Virus record (IMG/VR): IMGVR_UViG_3300031671_000010
Coordinates: 1-27,343 of that record
Reading direction: 5' to 3' (one strand)
Length of the DNA: 27,343 bases
Source of the DNA: a virus
The notes beneath the pieces were generated by a model, which saw only the letters and a list, made by a program, of their open reading frames with translations, ran no database searches and had not been told where the DNA came from. Shown here piece after piece: positions 13,498 through 22,641 of the stretch. The translations under genes and the position numbers were made by a program. The number at the start of each line of letters is the position of its first letter. Position 1 is the stretch's first letter.

Positions 13498-14385
13498 ATG
13501 AACCTGTATATCACTGCAAAAGAATACGTCAAAGCCGCAACAGGACAGGAAACGACCAGTCTGATTGGGCTGCTCGGCTACCTGTCAGCACCGATGATTG
13601 TGGGGGCGATATCGGTGCCGCTGTCCGCGCCGCTCACCGAACCAATAGCGGCGTACGACAACGTGACCATTTTCGACGGTTCTTCCAGTGAAGTCGTGCA
13701 GTGCAGCGCGTATACCAACATCAACGCGACAGCCATACCAGTGTTTGCATCATTGTTCGCGCACGCCACTGGCACGGTCATCTGCACCGATGGCACCGAT
13801 GGCAGTCTCGCACAGGCCATCATCGAAGGTTCTGCACACGTGGAACGCCATACCGAGCAGCCACTGCTCACGACCACCTATACCGATGAAACGCTCAGAT
13901 TGCGCAGCATGGAAGCAGCGATTACCAGCGATGGCACGCTGTACTTCCGTCCGCGCCAGTGGCCCGTCGCGGCGGTTACTGGGCTATCCATTCTGCTGTT
14001 CTCCGGCAGTACGCTCACGCTTGACCCGACGCAATGTGTCATCAGCAGCCGCGCCCGCTCGGTGGATGTACCAGTCATCAACAGCACGTCTTCTGGGATA
14101 TCTTTATTGGCCGCACTGCCGCCGCTGACCGCACTCGAACAGGCATGGCTTCAGGTGACGTACAGCGCGGGTTATGCCTACACAAGCTTACCGTGGGATA
14201 TCAAACGGGCGGCGATTATTCTCACCAGTAATGCACTGGCTGACCGCCAGAATGAATCAGGCGCGGCTGATTTCAGGCTTGGACAAAAGCAACTCACCAT
14301 GTTTCTGCGTGGCGATGCGACAGGCGAGACGACCTTTGAAAAACGCGCCTACACGCTGCTGAACAAATATAAGCGGGTGAGCTGA
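13498..14385 (+). CDS. Head-tail connector (gp6-like adaptor)
   Basis: A 295-residue protein that probably sits under the portal and extends the neck. Its ATG follows the previous TAG directly, with GGGGGCGAG upstream. The second half shows the gp6-like connector pattern: HVERHTEQPLLTTTYTDETL, then RPRQWPVAAVTGLSILL and a helical end with VTYSAGYAYTSLPWDIKRAA and LADRQNES...DFRLGQKQL. The first ~110 residues hold an additional small beta-type domain (NVTIFDGSSSEVVQCSAYT) that is not typical of short connectors. The stop overlaps the next ATG. Confidence 0.75.
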   Translation: MNLYITAKEYVKAATGQETTSLIGLLGYLSAPMIVGAISVPLSAPLTEPIAAYDNVTIFDGSSSEVVQCSAYTNINATAIPVFASLFAHATGTVICTDGTDGSLAQAIIEGSAHVERHTEQPLLTTTYTDETLRLRSMEAAITSDGTLYFRPRQWPVAAVTGLSILLFSGSTLTLDPTQCVISSRARSVDVPVINSTSSGISLLAALPPLTALEQAWLQVTYSAGYAYTSLPWDIKRAAIILTSNALADRQNESGAADFRLGQKQLTMFLRGDATGETTFEKRAYTLLNKYKRVS

Positions 14386-14696
14386 TGATTGAAACAACCG
14401 TCACAATCACGCGCAAAGGAGCCACTATCCAGTCGGGTATCGCGGTGCAGATAGATGCCAAAAACCCAATCATGATGGCGTATTACGGTGCCGCGCACCC
14501 ATACGACACCTTTGATTTGTACATCAAATACGCGCCCGCATCGCTCGTGGTGCTGCGTGATGACGAGTTTACCGACGAGAAGAACCTTGATGCGCTCACT
14601 GGAGCAAATACGTTGTACCGCACGATTGGACGCCCACAACGCTATCCAGATGGGCATATCGAATGCATAGTTGACCAGTTTACGGGGCCAGCATGA
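14385..14696 (+). CDS. Head closure (stopper)-like protein
   Basis: A 103-residue beta-rich protein. The end (VVLRDDEFTDEKNLDALTGA ... YRTIGRPQRYPDGHIECIVD) resembles the short head-closure proteins, where a 'gDrv.D' strand is followed by 'Y.V.G.P'. The ATG overlaps the stop of the connector gene (TGATG), and its own end overlaps the next ATG. Assignment by gene order and weak pattern. Confidence 0.6.
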   Translation: MIETTVTITRKGATIQSGIAVQIDAKNPIMMAYYGAAHPYDTFDLYIKYAPASLVVLRDDEFTDEKNLDALTGANTLYRTIGRPQRYPDGHIECIVDQFTGPA

Positions 14697-15073
14697 GCGG
14701 ATTTAGCTTTACATCCAATGTTGAGCAGCTTATCGCAAAGCTGATGAGCAAGGTCACGGGCATGCCGCAGTTCGACGACGCGCTCAAGCAGCGTATTGCG
14801 ACGGCGGTCATTGAGCGTATTCCGACGAACATGCACTGGCAAAATCCAACCGGTGCGCTCGCTGGAAGCTTTAGTTATGACGGCCATAGTGAGATTGGTT
14901 CGAGCCTGCCATATGCACGCAGACGTGAGTTTGGCTTCTCTGGGCGCACCGACAGTCTTGGCCGCACGTATACCAATGACCCAGGCGGCTTCTATATGCG
15001 CGACACGTTGGCATCGCTTGACGATGTGATTGACGGTGCCTATACCGCCGCAGCAACCGAGTATTTCGGCTGA
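14693..15073 (+). CDS. HK97 gp10-like tail completion/neck protein
   Basis: A 126-residue neck protein. The pattern PTGALAGSF ... EIGSSLPYARRREFGFSGRT ... RTYTNDPGGFYMRDTLASL is typical of HK97-gp10-like proteins, with a 'LPYA..+EFG' core and a C-terminal helix. Its start overlaps the stop of the preceding gene (ATGA). Neighbours on both sides fit a neck and connector cluster. Confidence 0.75.
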   Translation: MSGFSFTSNVEQLIAKLMSKVTGMPQFDDALKQRIATAVIERIPTNMHWQNPTGALAGSFSYDGHSEIGSSLPYARRREFGFSGRTDSLGRTYTNDPGGFYMRDTLASLDDVIDGAYTAAATEYFG

Positions 15074-15085
15074 TAAGGAGCACGC

Positions 15086-15538
15086 ATGCCGCACACGCAG
15101 GTCATCATCAATGAAATAGTTGCACTTATCAACGCCGCCAGCATCTACAAAACGGTTGAAATGGGGGCCATCAAAGACTGGACTGATTTATGGCCGGTGT
15201 GTGAAGTCATGATTGTCGAGGACGATAGCGACCATTTCGCGCATAGCGGCAAGATACGCGACATTCAAGGCTTTCGCGTCACCAGCGGCGTGCTGTTCAC
15301 CGAGCAATCACCAGCCGACGCGGTGACGCAGTTCATTGGTATTCGCGACGCTATCATCCCGATTTTTCAGCAGCGAGCACTGCTTACCGGTGTGGCGGGC
15401 GTTCAGGACAGCCGCGTCAAACCGCACTCGGTGAAAGTCAGTTTCATGATGATTCAAGGCAATGACTATCTGGTACATGAATTTATTGTTGAGGTTCATC
15501 AGACCTATAACATGCCGATTGGAGGCGCAAACGCATGA
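15086..15538 (+). CDS. Tail terminator-like protein
   Basis: A 150-residue protein with AAGGAG upstream. It begins with a helix (QVIINEIVALINAASIY), followed by strands and a FIGIRDAIIPIFQQ helix, and ends with VHEFIVEVHQTYN. This is the alpha/beta layout and position (just before the tube gene) of proteins that cap the tail tube. Called by order and layout, not by a diagnostic motif. Confidence 0.6.
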   Translation: MPHTQVIINEIVALINAASIYKTVEMGAIKDWTDLWPVCEVMIVEDDSDHFAHSGKIRDIQGFRVTSGVLFTEQSPADAVTQFIGIRDAIIPIFQQRALLTGVAGVQDSRVKPHSVKVSFMMIQGNDYLVHEFIVEVHQTYNMPIGGANA

Positions 15539-15762
15539 ATATTCGACCATACGTCCTGCATCAAGCGGGGCCAATATCAGGACTGGCAGGCACGTTTGCC
15601 GGGGGGCAGACGGTCTATGTGGACCTCGACACGATGGAAATAGTGAGCCAGTCGCCTATTCTCCAGCTACCAATGGACGCGCCGCCGACTGTCGTACACG
15701 TGGCGGTAATCAAAGCGACCGCATCGGTGAAAGCCGCGACAAAAGAAAGTGAGGCTGCATAA
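15535..15762 (+). CDS. Unknown small protein before the tail tube gene
   Basis: A 75-residue protein; its ATG overlaps the previous stop (ATGA) and its TAA overlaps the next ATG. It begins MNIRPYVLHQAGPI and is beta-like up to residue 45, then helical and charged (VIKATASVKAATKESEAA). No family recognised. Tight overlaps suggest dosage-matched neck or tail functions. Confidence 0.65.
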   Translation: MNIRPYVLHQAGPISGLAGTFAGGQTVYVDLDTMEIVSQSPILQLPMDAPPTVVHVAVIKATASVKAATKESEAA

Positions 15763-17381
15763 TGGCTTCAGCTGCTAACGGAAGCATCGGATTTGCGTTT
15801 GAGCCGACTGCAACACCCGGTGAGCGTATCGGGTTTATTCTGGCCTATAGCAACGTGGCAACAACCGCATCTGCCACCAATCAGCCAACCGGTTCTACCG
15901 GCATGCGCTGCCACATTCTGGTGTATAACAACACCGCCGTAGGCACCGTGACGATTACCGGCAAGGACATCAACGGCAACGCGCTGGCTGAGACCACGCC
16001 GAGCATCCCGATCTTCAACGCTGCTTCAGTCACCGATGAGCAAGGCCGCTTCGATTACCTGACGGTGGGTGTGTTCGGTTCGATCACTGCGGCGAGTATT
16101 GCTACTACCGGCCTGATCGGTGGACAAATCCAGATTAACGGCGTTCCCGGTGCACGCTGGTTGATGCCCGCGACGGCGAAGATTACGCCCAAATACGGTG
16201 AGTTTAGCCCGAAAGAACACCGTGGGCTTCCTGACCTGATTACGCACAAAATCCAGACGGTAAAAGATGTAGATGTGCAGTTTGACACCGCGCTCTATCC
16301 CGATACGAGTCTCTTTGCACCGTTTGCCATTGCCAATAGCATTACCTCACCGTCCACCTGGGTAAGCAATCCGTCCTCACCGACTGTGCTGTTGGCTGCA
16401 CTGGCCGTCTCAGGCTCGCCTTTGTCGCTTACAACACAACCGACGACACCGGGTATGAAACTCATTCTGACCATTGCATTGGCAACCGTTCCAGGAACGG
16501 TGACGATTTCTGGTATCAATGTTGACGGTGAGGCAGTGAGTGAAGTGATTGCGGGTGCTGGGAACGGTGTGTACTACTCGACGCTCATGTACAAAAGCGT
16601 CAACGCTTCGGGGCTTGTTATCGCTGGCTTTACTACTGGTACGCTGGCTGTCGCAGGCGTCTTTTCCTGGTCGCCAACCTTCCTGCCAAGCCTCAACCCG
16701 TTCTCGCTCACGACTGAATGGTACACCGGCACCGACAGCGTGGCTGTTCCCGGCTGTGTCTTTGAGGAATGGTCGCTGGACTTCGATGTCACCAAAGAAT
16801 TCAAAATGAGCATGAAAGGCTTTGGGCAGGACTACATCTACCTCGGCAATCGCGGCACCAATCCGATGTCAGGACAGCAGACCAGCGCACTGGCGCAACC
16901 AGTGGACTACCCACTGCCTGTCTGGAATGGGACTGTGTACATAGACCCGCTCTCTAACAGTCCGGGTACAACCATTTTTGGCGACCTGCTTACCGGCAAA
17001 GTGACATTTAAGGCACCGGTGGACGCGAAACACAAATTGAATGCTCGCCAGACGTATACGGTAGCCTATCGCAAACAAATCAGCATCGAATTTGAAGGCA
17101 AATGCGATTACACCAATCTGCTGCAAGCCGAGCAGTTCCGGCAGGATTACAAACAGTACATCGCACTCTCACTGCAAGGACGTTTTGCTGGCGGCGGCAA
17201 CTACCAGACCATCACGATTATCATCCCGTTCAAATTTAATAAATTTGATGTCACCTCAACGCCTGAAATGAGCGCGCCAGAAGTGGATTTCGCGGGTGTT
17301 GGTGAGTACGACGGCGGCATTGGCGGCAGCTACAAAATCATCTGGGGCAACACGCACACTGCTCCAAACTACACACTTTAG
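15762..17381 (+). CDS. Major tail (tube) protein
   Basis: A 539-residue protein that probably forms the stacked tube rings. Its position, right before the tail assembly chaperone pair and tape measure, supports this. The C-terminal half has tube-like blocks (TTEWYTGTDSVAVPGCVFEE ... FKMSMKGFGQD and SIEFEGKCDYTNLLQAEQFR). Two internal beta domains repeat: GTVTITGKDINGNALAET (residues 61-78) and GTVTISGINVDGEAVSEV (245-262), each preceded by a similar 'GM' strand. The length is well above the ~200 residues of small tube proteins, consistent with added Ig-like surface domains. Function inferred mainly from gene order. Confidence 0.75.
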   Translation: MASAANGSIGFAFEPTATPGERIGFILAYSNVATTASATNQPTGSTGMRCHILVYNNTAVGTVTITGKDINGNALAETTPSIPIFNAASVTDEQGRFDYLTVGVFGSITAASIATTGLIGGQIQINGVPGARWLMPATAKITPKYGEFSPKEHRGLPDLITHKIQTVKDVDVQFDTALYPDTSLFAPFAIANSITSPSTWVSNPSSPTVLLAALAVSGSPLSLTTQPTTPGMKLILTIALATVPGTVTISGINVDGEAVSEVIAGAGNGVYYSTLMYKSVNASGLVIAGFTTGTLAVAGVFSWSPTFLPSLNPFSLTTEWYTGTDSVAVPGCVFEEWSLDFDVTKEFKMSMKGFGQDYIYLGNRGTNPMSGQQTSALAQPVDYPLPVWNGTVYIDPLSNSPGTTIFGDLLTGKVTFKAPVDAKHKLNARQTYTVAYRKQISIEFEGKCDYTNLLQAEQFRQDYKQYIALSLQGRFAGGGNYQTITIIIPFKFNKFDVTSTPEMSAPEVDFAGVGEYDGGIGGSYKIIWGNTHTAPNYTL

Positions 17382-17390
17382 GAGCACCAT

Positions 17391-17822
17391 ATGGGCGCAT
17401 TCAAGAGTAAGGCCACCGTCAAAATTGAGGCGGTGGCTGGCTGGGACACTGGCGAGTTCATCGCGATTAAAGGCGTGGTGACTGCGGAGGACATGGAAGA
17501 GATGTCGCAGCAGTCCACTAGCGCAGGTGCGGATGGCAAACAACAGCAGAAAAGCACGGTTTCGATGGTGGCGGCGCTGCAACGCATGATCGAGGACTGG
17601 TGCCTGTTTGGCGACAACGATCAACCGGTGGCGCTGTACGAGACGTTCAAAGGCAGACGCCACAAGCGTCTCGACGTGATTGCGAAACTGCCGATGGCCT
17701 ATATGCTTCCGGTGATGCAAGCGATTGGCGAGATTATCGAAAGTGCGCAGGTGCCTGACAGCGAAAATTTTTCCAGTGGTGTAAACGGGCATATGCCGGA
17801 AAACTTGTCCGTGGTGAAGTAG
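17391..17822 (+). CDS. Tail assembly chaperone, short form (gpG-like)
   Basis: A 143-residue protein with AGGAG upstream. It likely binds the tape measure during tail assembly. The zero frame ends at TAG 17820-17822 with the poorly structured tail SENFSSGVNGHMPENLSVVK. The frame one base back is open from 17759 to 18010 and has no start codon, so a fraction of ribosomes should shift to give a longer form, as in lambda G/GT and many siphoviruses. The neighbours (tube upstream, tape measure downstream) are exactly those of this gene pair. Confidence 0.8.
   Translation: MGAFKSKATVKIEAVAGWDTGEFIAIKGVVTAEDMEEMSQQSTSAGADGKQQQKSTVSMVAALQRMIEDWCLFGDNDQPVALYETFKGRRHKRLDVIAKLPMAYMLPVMQAIGEIIESAQVPDSENFSSGVNGHMPENLSVVK
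17765..17771 (+). promoter_or_regulatory. -1 frameshift slippery site A AAT TTT
   Basis: In the zero frame the codons are GAA AAT TTT, so the heptamer is A-AAT-TTT, which fits the X-XXY-YYZ rule. A -1 shift gives AAA TTT and continues TTC CAG TGG in the downstream frame. A poorer candidate, G GAA AAC, lies at 17798-17804. Confidence 0.75.
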
Positions 17823-18010
17823 CACCCAACGAAATTATCGAGCAGGAACTCTGGCACCTGTTCGGCTCACGCAGCGAATATCGGAAAGCACCATTCACGA
17901 TTGCCCAAAAAGCGCGTCTTGTGTTGCTCGCTAAATGGTCGGTTGAAGCCGAGCAGCAAGAGGAAAACCAGAAAGAACTCGACAAAAGTAAAGCAAAGTT
18001 TGGGGAATAA
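17765..18010 (+). CDS. Tail assembly chaperone, frameshift extension (gpT-like)
   Basis: The second half of the fused chaperone, read in the -1 frame from the slippery site to TAA 18008-18010. It adds about 79 residues after residue 127 of the short form, giving about 206 residues. The extension includes PNEIIEQELWHLFGSRSEYR, QKARLVLLAKWSVEAEQQEE and a charged helical end. No ATG, GTG or TTG with a ribosome site opens this frame early enough to give it as a separate gene. The tape measure gene begins four bases later. Confidence 0.75.
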   Translation, partial: KFFQWCKRAYAGKLVRGEVAPNEIIEQELWHLFGSRSEYRKAPFTIAQKARLVLLAKWSVEAEQQEENQKELDKSKAKFGE

Positions 18011-18013
18011 TTA

Positions 18014-20500
18014 ATGGCTGGAGAATACGTCCTCTCACTCGTCATGCAAGCGCAAGATAACGCCAGCAACGCCATATCCGGGCTTCTCAGCAAGCTCGGC
18101 CCGCTTGGTGGCGGCATCGCCGTGGCCGGAGCAGCGCTGGTCGGCGTTGGTATAGCCAGCGTACAAATGGCAGGCAACTTTCAAGAGTCTATGACGCAGC
18201 TGGTAACGGGTGCTGGTGAGTCGCAATCCAACCTCAAGCTGGTCTCTGACGGTATCCTCAACATGGCAGTTACGACTGGCACTTCAACCGACCAACTCTC
18301 AAAAGGCATGTTTATGATTGAGAGTGCGGGCTACCATGGGGCACAAGGTCTGCAAATATTGCAAGTGGCCGCTGAAGGCGCAAAAGTTGGAAATGCCGAT
18401 CTCGGTGCAGTAAGCAACACTTTAACCACTATACTGCACGATTATCATATGAAAGCATCAGATGCAGCAGCCGCTATGAACGGGCTTACGGCCACGGTCG
18501 CCAACGGCAAAACCCATCTGCAAGACCTCGCCAACAGCATGGGCAATGTTTTACCGCTTGCTTCTTCTCTGCACATCTCGTTTCCGCAGGTGGCTGGTGC
18601 CATCGCAGAGATGACAAATAGCGGCATGACTGCCCAACGTGCCTCAATGAACCTCGCCAACGCCATTCGCTCGCTGGCGGCACCTGGTACGACCGCACAG
18701 AAGGCCATGAAGTCGGTCGGCATCTCGGCGCAGGAACTCCACGACACACTCACCAATAAAGGACTGCCAGCCGCTCTACAACTTATCGAGCAGCACGTGG
18801 GTGAAACATTCCCGAAAAATAGTGTGCAGTACACGCAGGCGATGAAAGCGATTATGGGTGGTGCAACGGGATTAAATGTCAGCCTCATGCTCGGCGGCAA
18901 GAACATGAAGGATTACAACGGGAATGTGACCGCTATCTCGAAGTCCATGAATACGGGGAAAGGCAGCGTGCAAGGCTGGGCAGACGTACAAAAAAATTTC
19001 AATTTCAAGGTCGCACAGGCCAAAGAAATGGTGAAGACCTTTATGATACGGCTTGGGCAAGGTTTGATACCGGTGATTGAAAATGGGGCCGACGCGCTGG
19101 GCAACATCATCGGAAAAATAGCATCTTTTGTCAGCTGGTTGAACGCGGGCAGTGGGCCAGCGAACGCGCTCAAAGTAGCCTTAATCGCTGTTGGGGCGGC
19201 GCTTGCCATCATCAAAATAGGCAATTTTATTGCAGCTATCCCGGAAATGCTCGCGAGCCTGGGCGCGTGGATCGCCGAGACCTGGGCGCAAGTCGCAGCA
19301 TTAGTGGCAGAAGCCATCGCTGAGATGGCTGCAAACTGGCCGATCTATCTGATTATTGCCGTGATTGTATTAGTCGTGCTTGCAATCACGCACTGGGGTG
19401 CAATCACCAACTGGCTGAGCGGCGTGTGGCATAAAGCGATTCAAGGCATCATTGATATGCTCAACATGCTAGGAATCCACGTTGGGCAAACCAGCACCGA
19501 AATTGCGCTGCATACCGCACAGATGAGAGACAAAACTCTGGCGCATACCGAAGCGATGGATGTTGGGTCAGTGCATCATCTGGAAAATATGCGAGTGAAC
19601 ATTATTGCGAAACTCAAAGACTGCAAAACACAGGCGGAACGCAATACGCTGGAAATGCAGCTCAAAGTGGTAGACAACCATCTGAAGATGAAAGTCGCGG
19701 CATTAAAACATACCGAAGAGCTTCGTATACAAAATGCCGCAAAAATGGCAAAGCTCAAAGAAGAGGCAGAAGAGCAAAGTAAAGGACTCGTACAGAAAGT
19801 CGGCGACTGGTTCGCTAACCTGTACACAACTTGCGTCAACTGGATTCAAACAACCGTTGCAAAAGTCGTCAATTGGTTTATCAACCTCAAAAATCAGGCT
19901 GTCCAAAAAGTGATCGATTTTGTCAACGGCATTATTACCTGGTTTACCAACCTGCATACACGAGTAGTCAAAAAAGTTCAACAACTCATCACTAATATCG
20001 AAAATTTCTTCCAGCAATTGCCAGGAAAAGCTCTGAAATGGGGCAAAGATATGATCCAAAACCTCATCAATGGCATCACATCAATGGTGGGTGGCGTCAC
20101 GAGCGCAGTAGGCAACATTGCTGGGAAAATAGCTGGTTTCCTGCACTTCTCAAAACCGGAACTCGGCCCGCTTGCGAGCGCCGACCAGTGGATGCCGCAC
20201 TTCGGCGATTTGCTGGCAAGTGGATTGCAAAATCAAGTTGGCAAACTGCAAGCGGCAGCGAGTGCGATGGCGAGTGGCGCGGCTGGCGGTGTGGGTGCAG
20301 GACTCTCTGGCGCACCATCCACTGCATCGCCATCGGCATCTGGCGACAGCACGGGCGCTGTGGTCAACAACTTCACCATTAACTATGTCGGTAACGGGAA
20401 ATGGACGAAACAGGACGCCATAGACTTATCAAATATCTTGCAGCACATGCAGAGAATGAGTGGGCTGCAACCGGCAACATCTAGTGGAAGGCGGTACTAG
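18014..20500 (+). CDS. Tail tape measure protein
   Basis: An 828-residue protein that sets tail length and is ejected ahead of the DNA. It begins MAGEYVLSLVMQAQDNASNA and then shows the TP901-type core (GNFQESMTQLVTGAGES, TGTSTDQLSKGMFMIESAGY, GAIAEMTNSGMTAQRASMNL). A long hydrophobic block at about residues 385-475 (ALKVALIAVGAALAIIKIG, NWPIYLIIAVIVLVVLAI) is the usual membrane-interacting part. The C-terminal half has long charged helices and repeating aromatic motifs (DWFANLY, NWIQTTV, NWFINLK, TWFTNLH). The length suggests a tail of roughly 120 nm by the usual rule of about 0.15 nm per residue, so a medium-long tail. GGGG precedes the ATG. Confidence 0.92.
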   Translation: MAGEYVLSLVMQAQDNASNAISGLLSKLGPLGGGIAVAGAALVGVGIASVQMAGNFQESMTQLVTGAGESQSNLKLVSDGILNMAVTTGTSTDQLSKGMFMIESAGYHGAQGLQILQVAAEGAKVGNADLGAVSNTLTTILHDYHMKASDAAAAMNGLTATVANGKTHLQDLANSMGNVLPLASSLHISFPQVAGAIAEMTNSGMTAQRASMNLANAIRSLAAPGTTAQKAMKSVGISAQELHDTLTNKGLPAALQLIEQHVGETFPKNSVQYTQAMKAIMGGATGLNVSLMLGGKNMKDYNGNVTAISKSMNTGKGSVQGWADVQKNFNFKVAQAKEMVKTFMIRLGQGLIPVIENGADALGNIIGKIASFVSWLNAGSGPANALKVALIAVGAALAIIKIGNFIAAIPEMLASLGAWIAETWAQVAALVAEAIAEMAANWPIYLIIAVIVLVVLAITHWGAITNWLSGVWHKAIQGIIDMLNMLGIHVGQTSTEIALHTAQMRDKTLAHTEAMDVGSVHHLENMRVNIIAKLKDCKTQAERNTLEMQLKVVDNHLKMKVAALKHTEELRIQNAAKMAKLKEEAEEQSKGLVQKVGDWFANLYTTCVNWIQTTVAKVVNWFINLKNQAVQKVIDFVNGIITWFTNLHTRVVKKVQQLITNIENFFQQLPGKALKWGKDMIQNLINGITSMVGGVTSAVGNIAGKIAGFLHFSKPELGPLASADQWMPHFGDLLASGLQNQVGKLQAAASAMASGAAGGVGAGLSGAPSTASPSASGDSTGAVVNNFTINYVGNGKWTKQDAIDLSNILQHMQRMSGLQPATSSGRRY

Positions 20501-22630
20501 ATGTTGGTGGAGCTTGCAGGATTCGATCTTACAAACCTCATAGACCACCCGTCGCTGGCTGGTAGTAAGAGCACGAGCGACCCGCTTGAGTCCATGACCT
20601 TCGAGTTTGTGGACATCGGCTCACAACTGTACCCGACTTTTGGGCAGCACATCACGGTCTGGGATGATACGACACCTTCAACCGTCGTGCAGGTACCGAC
20701 GCGCAACTACCTCGTGAATCAGCTGATTGCCGGGTCAAGTCCGACCACGCCATACGGGCCGTGGGTTACAGGCGGTGCATTATCCAGTGTACTCTCATTC
20801 CAGATAGTGGCACCTGTTTATGCGATGAGCGCGACGTTTGCAAACAACACCTATAGTGGCGGCAACAACACGGCCTACATCACGCAAAATGTGGGTTATT
20901 CGTTCTTTGCCGCTATCGTACCTGGGCAAACCTATATGGCGAGCGTCACCATTCAAGGCAGCGGCACCATCAGCAATATCAAAGCGTTCCTGACGATTCA
21001 GTACCTTGACGGGACACAAACACCAATTGGCAGCCCATTTACGACGGAAGTTGTGCCTACGCTGTCCTCTTTTAAGTTTTCGACATCCGGCGTAGCACCT
21101 GCTGGCGCTGTTTATGCACAGATGCTGGTAGGAGGCAAGGCAACAGTCTCAGGCACCAACAGCGGCGTTATTCAATTTATCCATAGCGGCAGTGGCATTC
21201 TGGGCTGCGTCACACTTGAGCCGGTGCTGTTCCCAAACGGGCACCTGGAAGACGGCACACCCATTCTCTACCCGACGCCGGACTGCACGACCACCTCTAT
21301 TGATGCAGCTATTCTGCCGGACGGCACCACGACGCGCATGAGGTGGATTTTTAATGGCTACATCAAAGATATTAAAGTGACGTATGAAGGCACCAATCGA
21401 ACGTACGTGCTTGATTGTATGCCGATGGGCGACGTGATAGACAACGGGGCCATCATCAACGCGGCCTATGAAAGCACCACCGACCAGGCCATTATCAATA
21501 ATCTGGTCAGCACCTACTTTAGCACGACGCTTTCCACGGGGCAGCCGAACTTCAACCTGCCGCCGGCAACGGTGAACCTGGGGCAAAACATCAGTAATGT
21601 GAGTTACAGCGATAGCAGTTTGCGCGATGTGCTCAATAGCCTCGCCGACTCAACTGGCTTTATTTACTATGTAGATGAGTACAATTACCTGCATTACAGC
21701 GACACGCCGTTCGATTACTCATTGATTCAGGTCAATGTGGATAGCCCGGATTACGTGACCAGCTATCCGCCGCAAAACTACCAGGTGGAGTACGACGGCT
21801 CGCAGTTGCGTAACAGTGTGAAAGTGCTGGGTGGGCAGTACTACACGTCTTCAACCGACGCATTTAACGGCAATGGTTCAACAAAGAGCTTCACACTAAC
21901 CAGTCCACCGCAAAACTTTCAGAACGTCACCATAGGCGGCACGCTCTACGCACCAACATCTTCCAACAAAGTCGGCATTGTCGGGCAGGACAAGCTCGGC
22001 GTGAACGGTGTGGTGGTGCTGTACGACCACAACAGCAGCGTGGTGACGTTTAACACCGCTCCTGCATCTGGCACGAACAATGTACTGGTTACTTATACGA
22101 CGTACAGAAATGTTGCCGTTCAAATCGAAGACAACAACAGCATCGGCCAGTACCAGCGCCACTTTTATAGCAAAGTCACCGATACGACTATCGCCGACAG
22201 CCCAACAGCGCAGATGCGCGGCGTCTCTGAGGTCGGGGCGTTTGCGCAGCCGCTGATTATCCTCACCTTCGACCTGAATGTGTATATCGCACGCGGGCTG
22301 GCGGTGCTGGTGACAAGTGCACTGGACAATTTCGCCGCGCAGGCGTTTATCGTGCAGCAAGTGGACACCAAATCAATGGGCGGCGGAGTGGTGGTCTACA
22401 GTTACACCGCTGGTCAGTACCGGCCATCTATGACCGATTCTTCCAGAAACACCTATAAGGCGCTGCAAGGCACCGGCAGCGGCTCTGGCAGCACCGTGGT
22501 ACAGCTCACGGTCGAATCAATGGTGGACAGCACCTATTACGGTGATTCGGTGTCAGGCGTCCTCTCAGCCGTTGTGACCGCCACCTATGGGGGCGCGGGT
22601 GTCTATTACGGCTTTGCCTCATTCGATTGA
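20501..22630 (+). CDS. Tail hub/minor tail protein with carbohydrate-binding-like insertion
   Basis: A 709-residue protein whose ATG directly follows the tape measure stop. The first ~65 residues (MTFEFVDIGSQLYPTFGQHI) and the block after ~260 (RWIFNGYIKDIKVTYEGTNR ... YVLDCMPMGDVIDN) together resemble the baseplate hub domain of siphoviruses. Between them, at about residues 70-245, lies a jelly-roll-like region with the CBM4/9-type pattern (NVGYSFFAAIVPGQTYMASV, STSGVAPAGAVYAQMLVGG). A second insertion-like part (FNGNGSTKSFTLTSPPQNFQ ... FNTAPASGTNNVLVTY) precedes the last hub part (RGLAVLVTSALDNFAAQAFI). It probably joins tail tube and receptor-binding parts. Domain names are by pattern only. 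Confidence 0.7.
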   Translation: MLVELAGFDLTNLIDHPSLAGSKSTSDPLESMTFEFVDIGSQLYPTFGQHITVWDDTTPSTVVQVPTRNYLVNQLIAGSSPTTPYGPWVTGGALSSVLSFQIVAPVYAMSATFANNTYSGGNNTAYITQNVGYSFFAAIVPGQTYMASVTIQGSGTISNIKAFLTIQYLDGTQTPIGSPFTTEVVPTLSSFKFSTSGVAPAGAVYAQMLVGGKATVSGTNSGVIQFIHSGSGILGCVTLEPVLFPNGHLEDGTPILYPTPDCTTTSIDAAILPDGTTTRMRWIFNGYIKDIKVTYEGTNRTYVLDCMPMGDVIDNGAIINAAYESTTDQAIINNLVSTYFSTTLSTGQPNFNLPPATVNLGQNISNVSYSDSSLRDVLNSLADSTGFIYYVDEYNYLHYSDTPFDYSLIQVNVDSPDYVTSYPPQNYQVEYDGSQLRNSVKVLGGQYYTSSTDAFNGNGSTKSFTLTSPPQNFQNVTIGGTLYAPTSSNKVGIVGQDKLGVNGVVVLYDHNSSVVTFNTAPASGTNNVLVTYTTYRNVAVQIEDNNSIGQYQRHFYSKVTDTTIADSPTAQMRGVSEVGAFAQPLIILTFDLNVYIARGLAVLVTSALDNFAAQAFIVQQVDTKSMGGGVVVYSYTAGQYRPSMTDSSRNTYKALQGTGSGSGSTVVQLTVESMVDSTYYGDSVSGVLSAVVTATYGGAGVYYGFASFD

Positions 22631-22641
22631 TCGGGGAAATC

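Noticed and set aside
17256-17825. 189-residue minus-strand open frame opposite the tube end and chaperone
   Set aside because: Antisense to tightly linked tail genes; no ribosome site or family signal.
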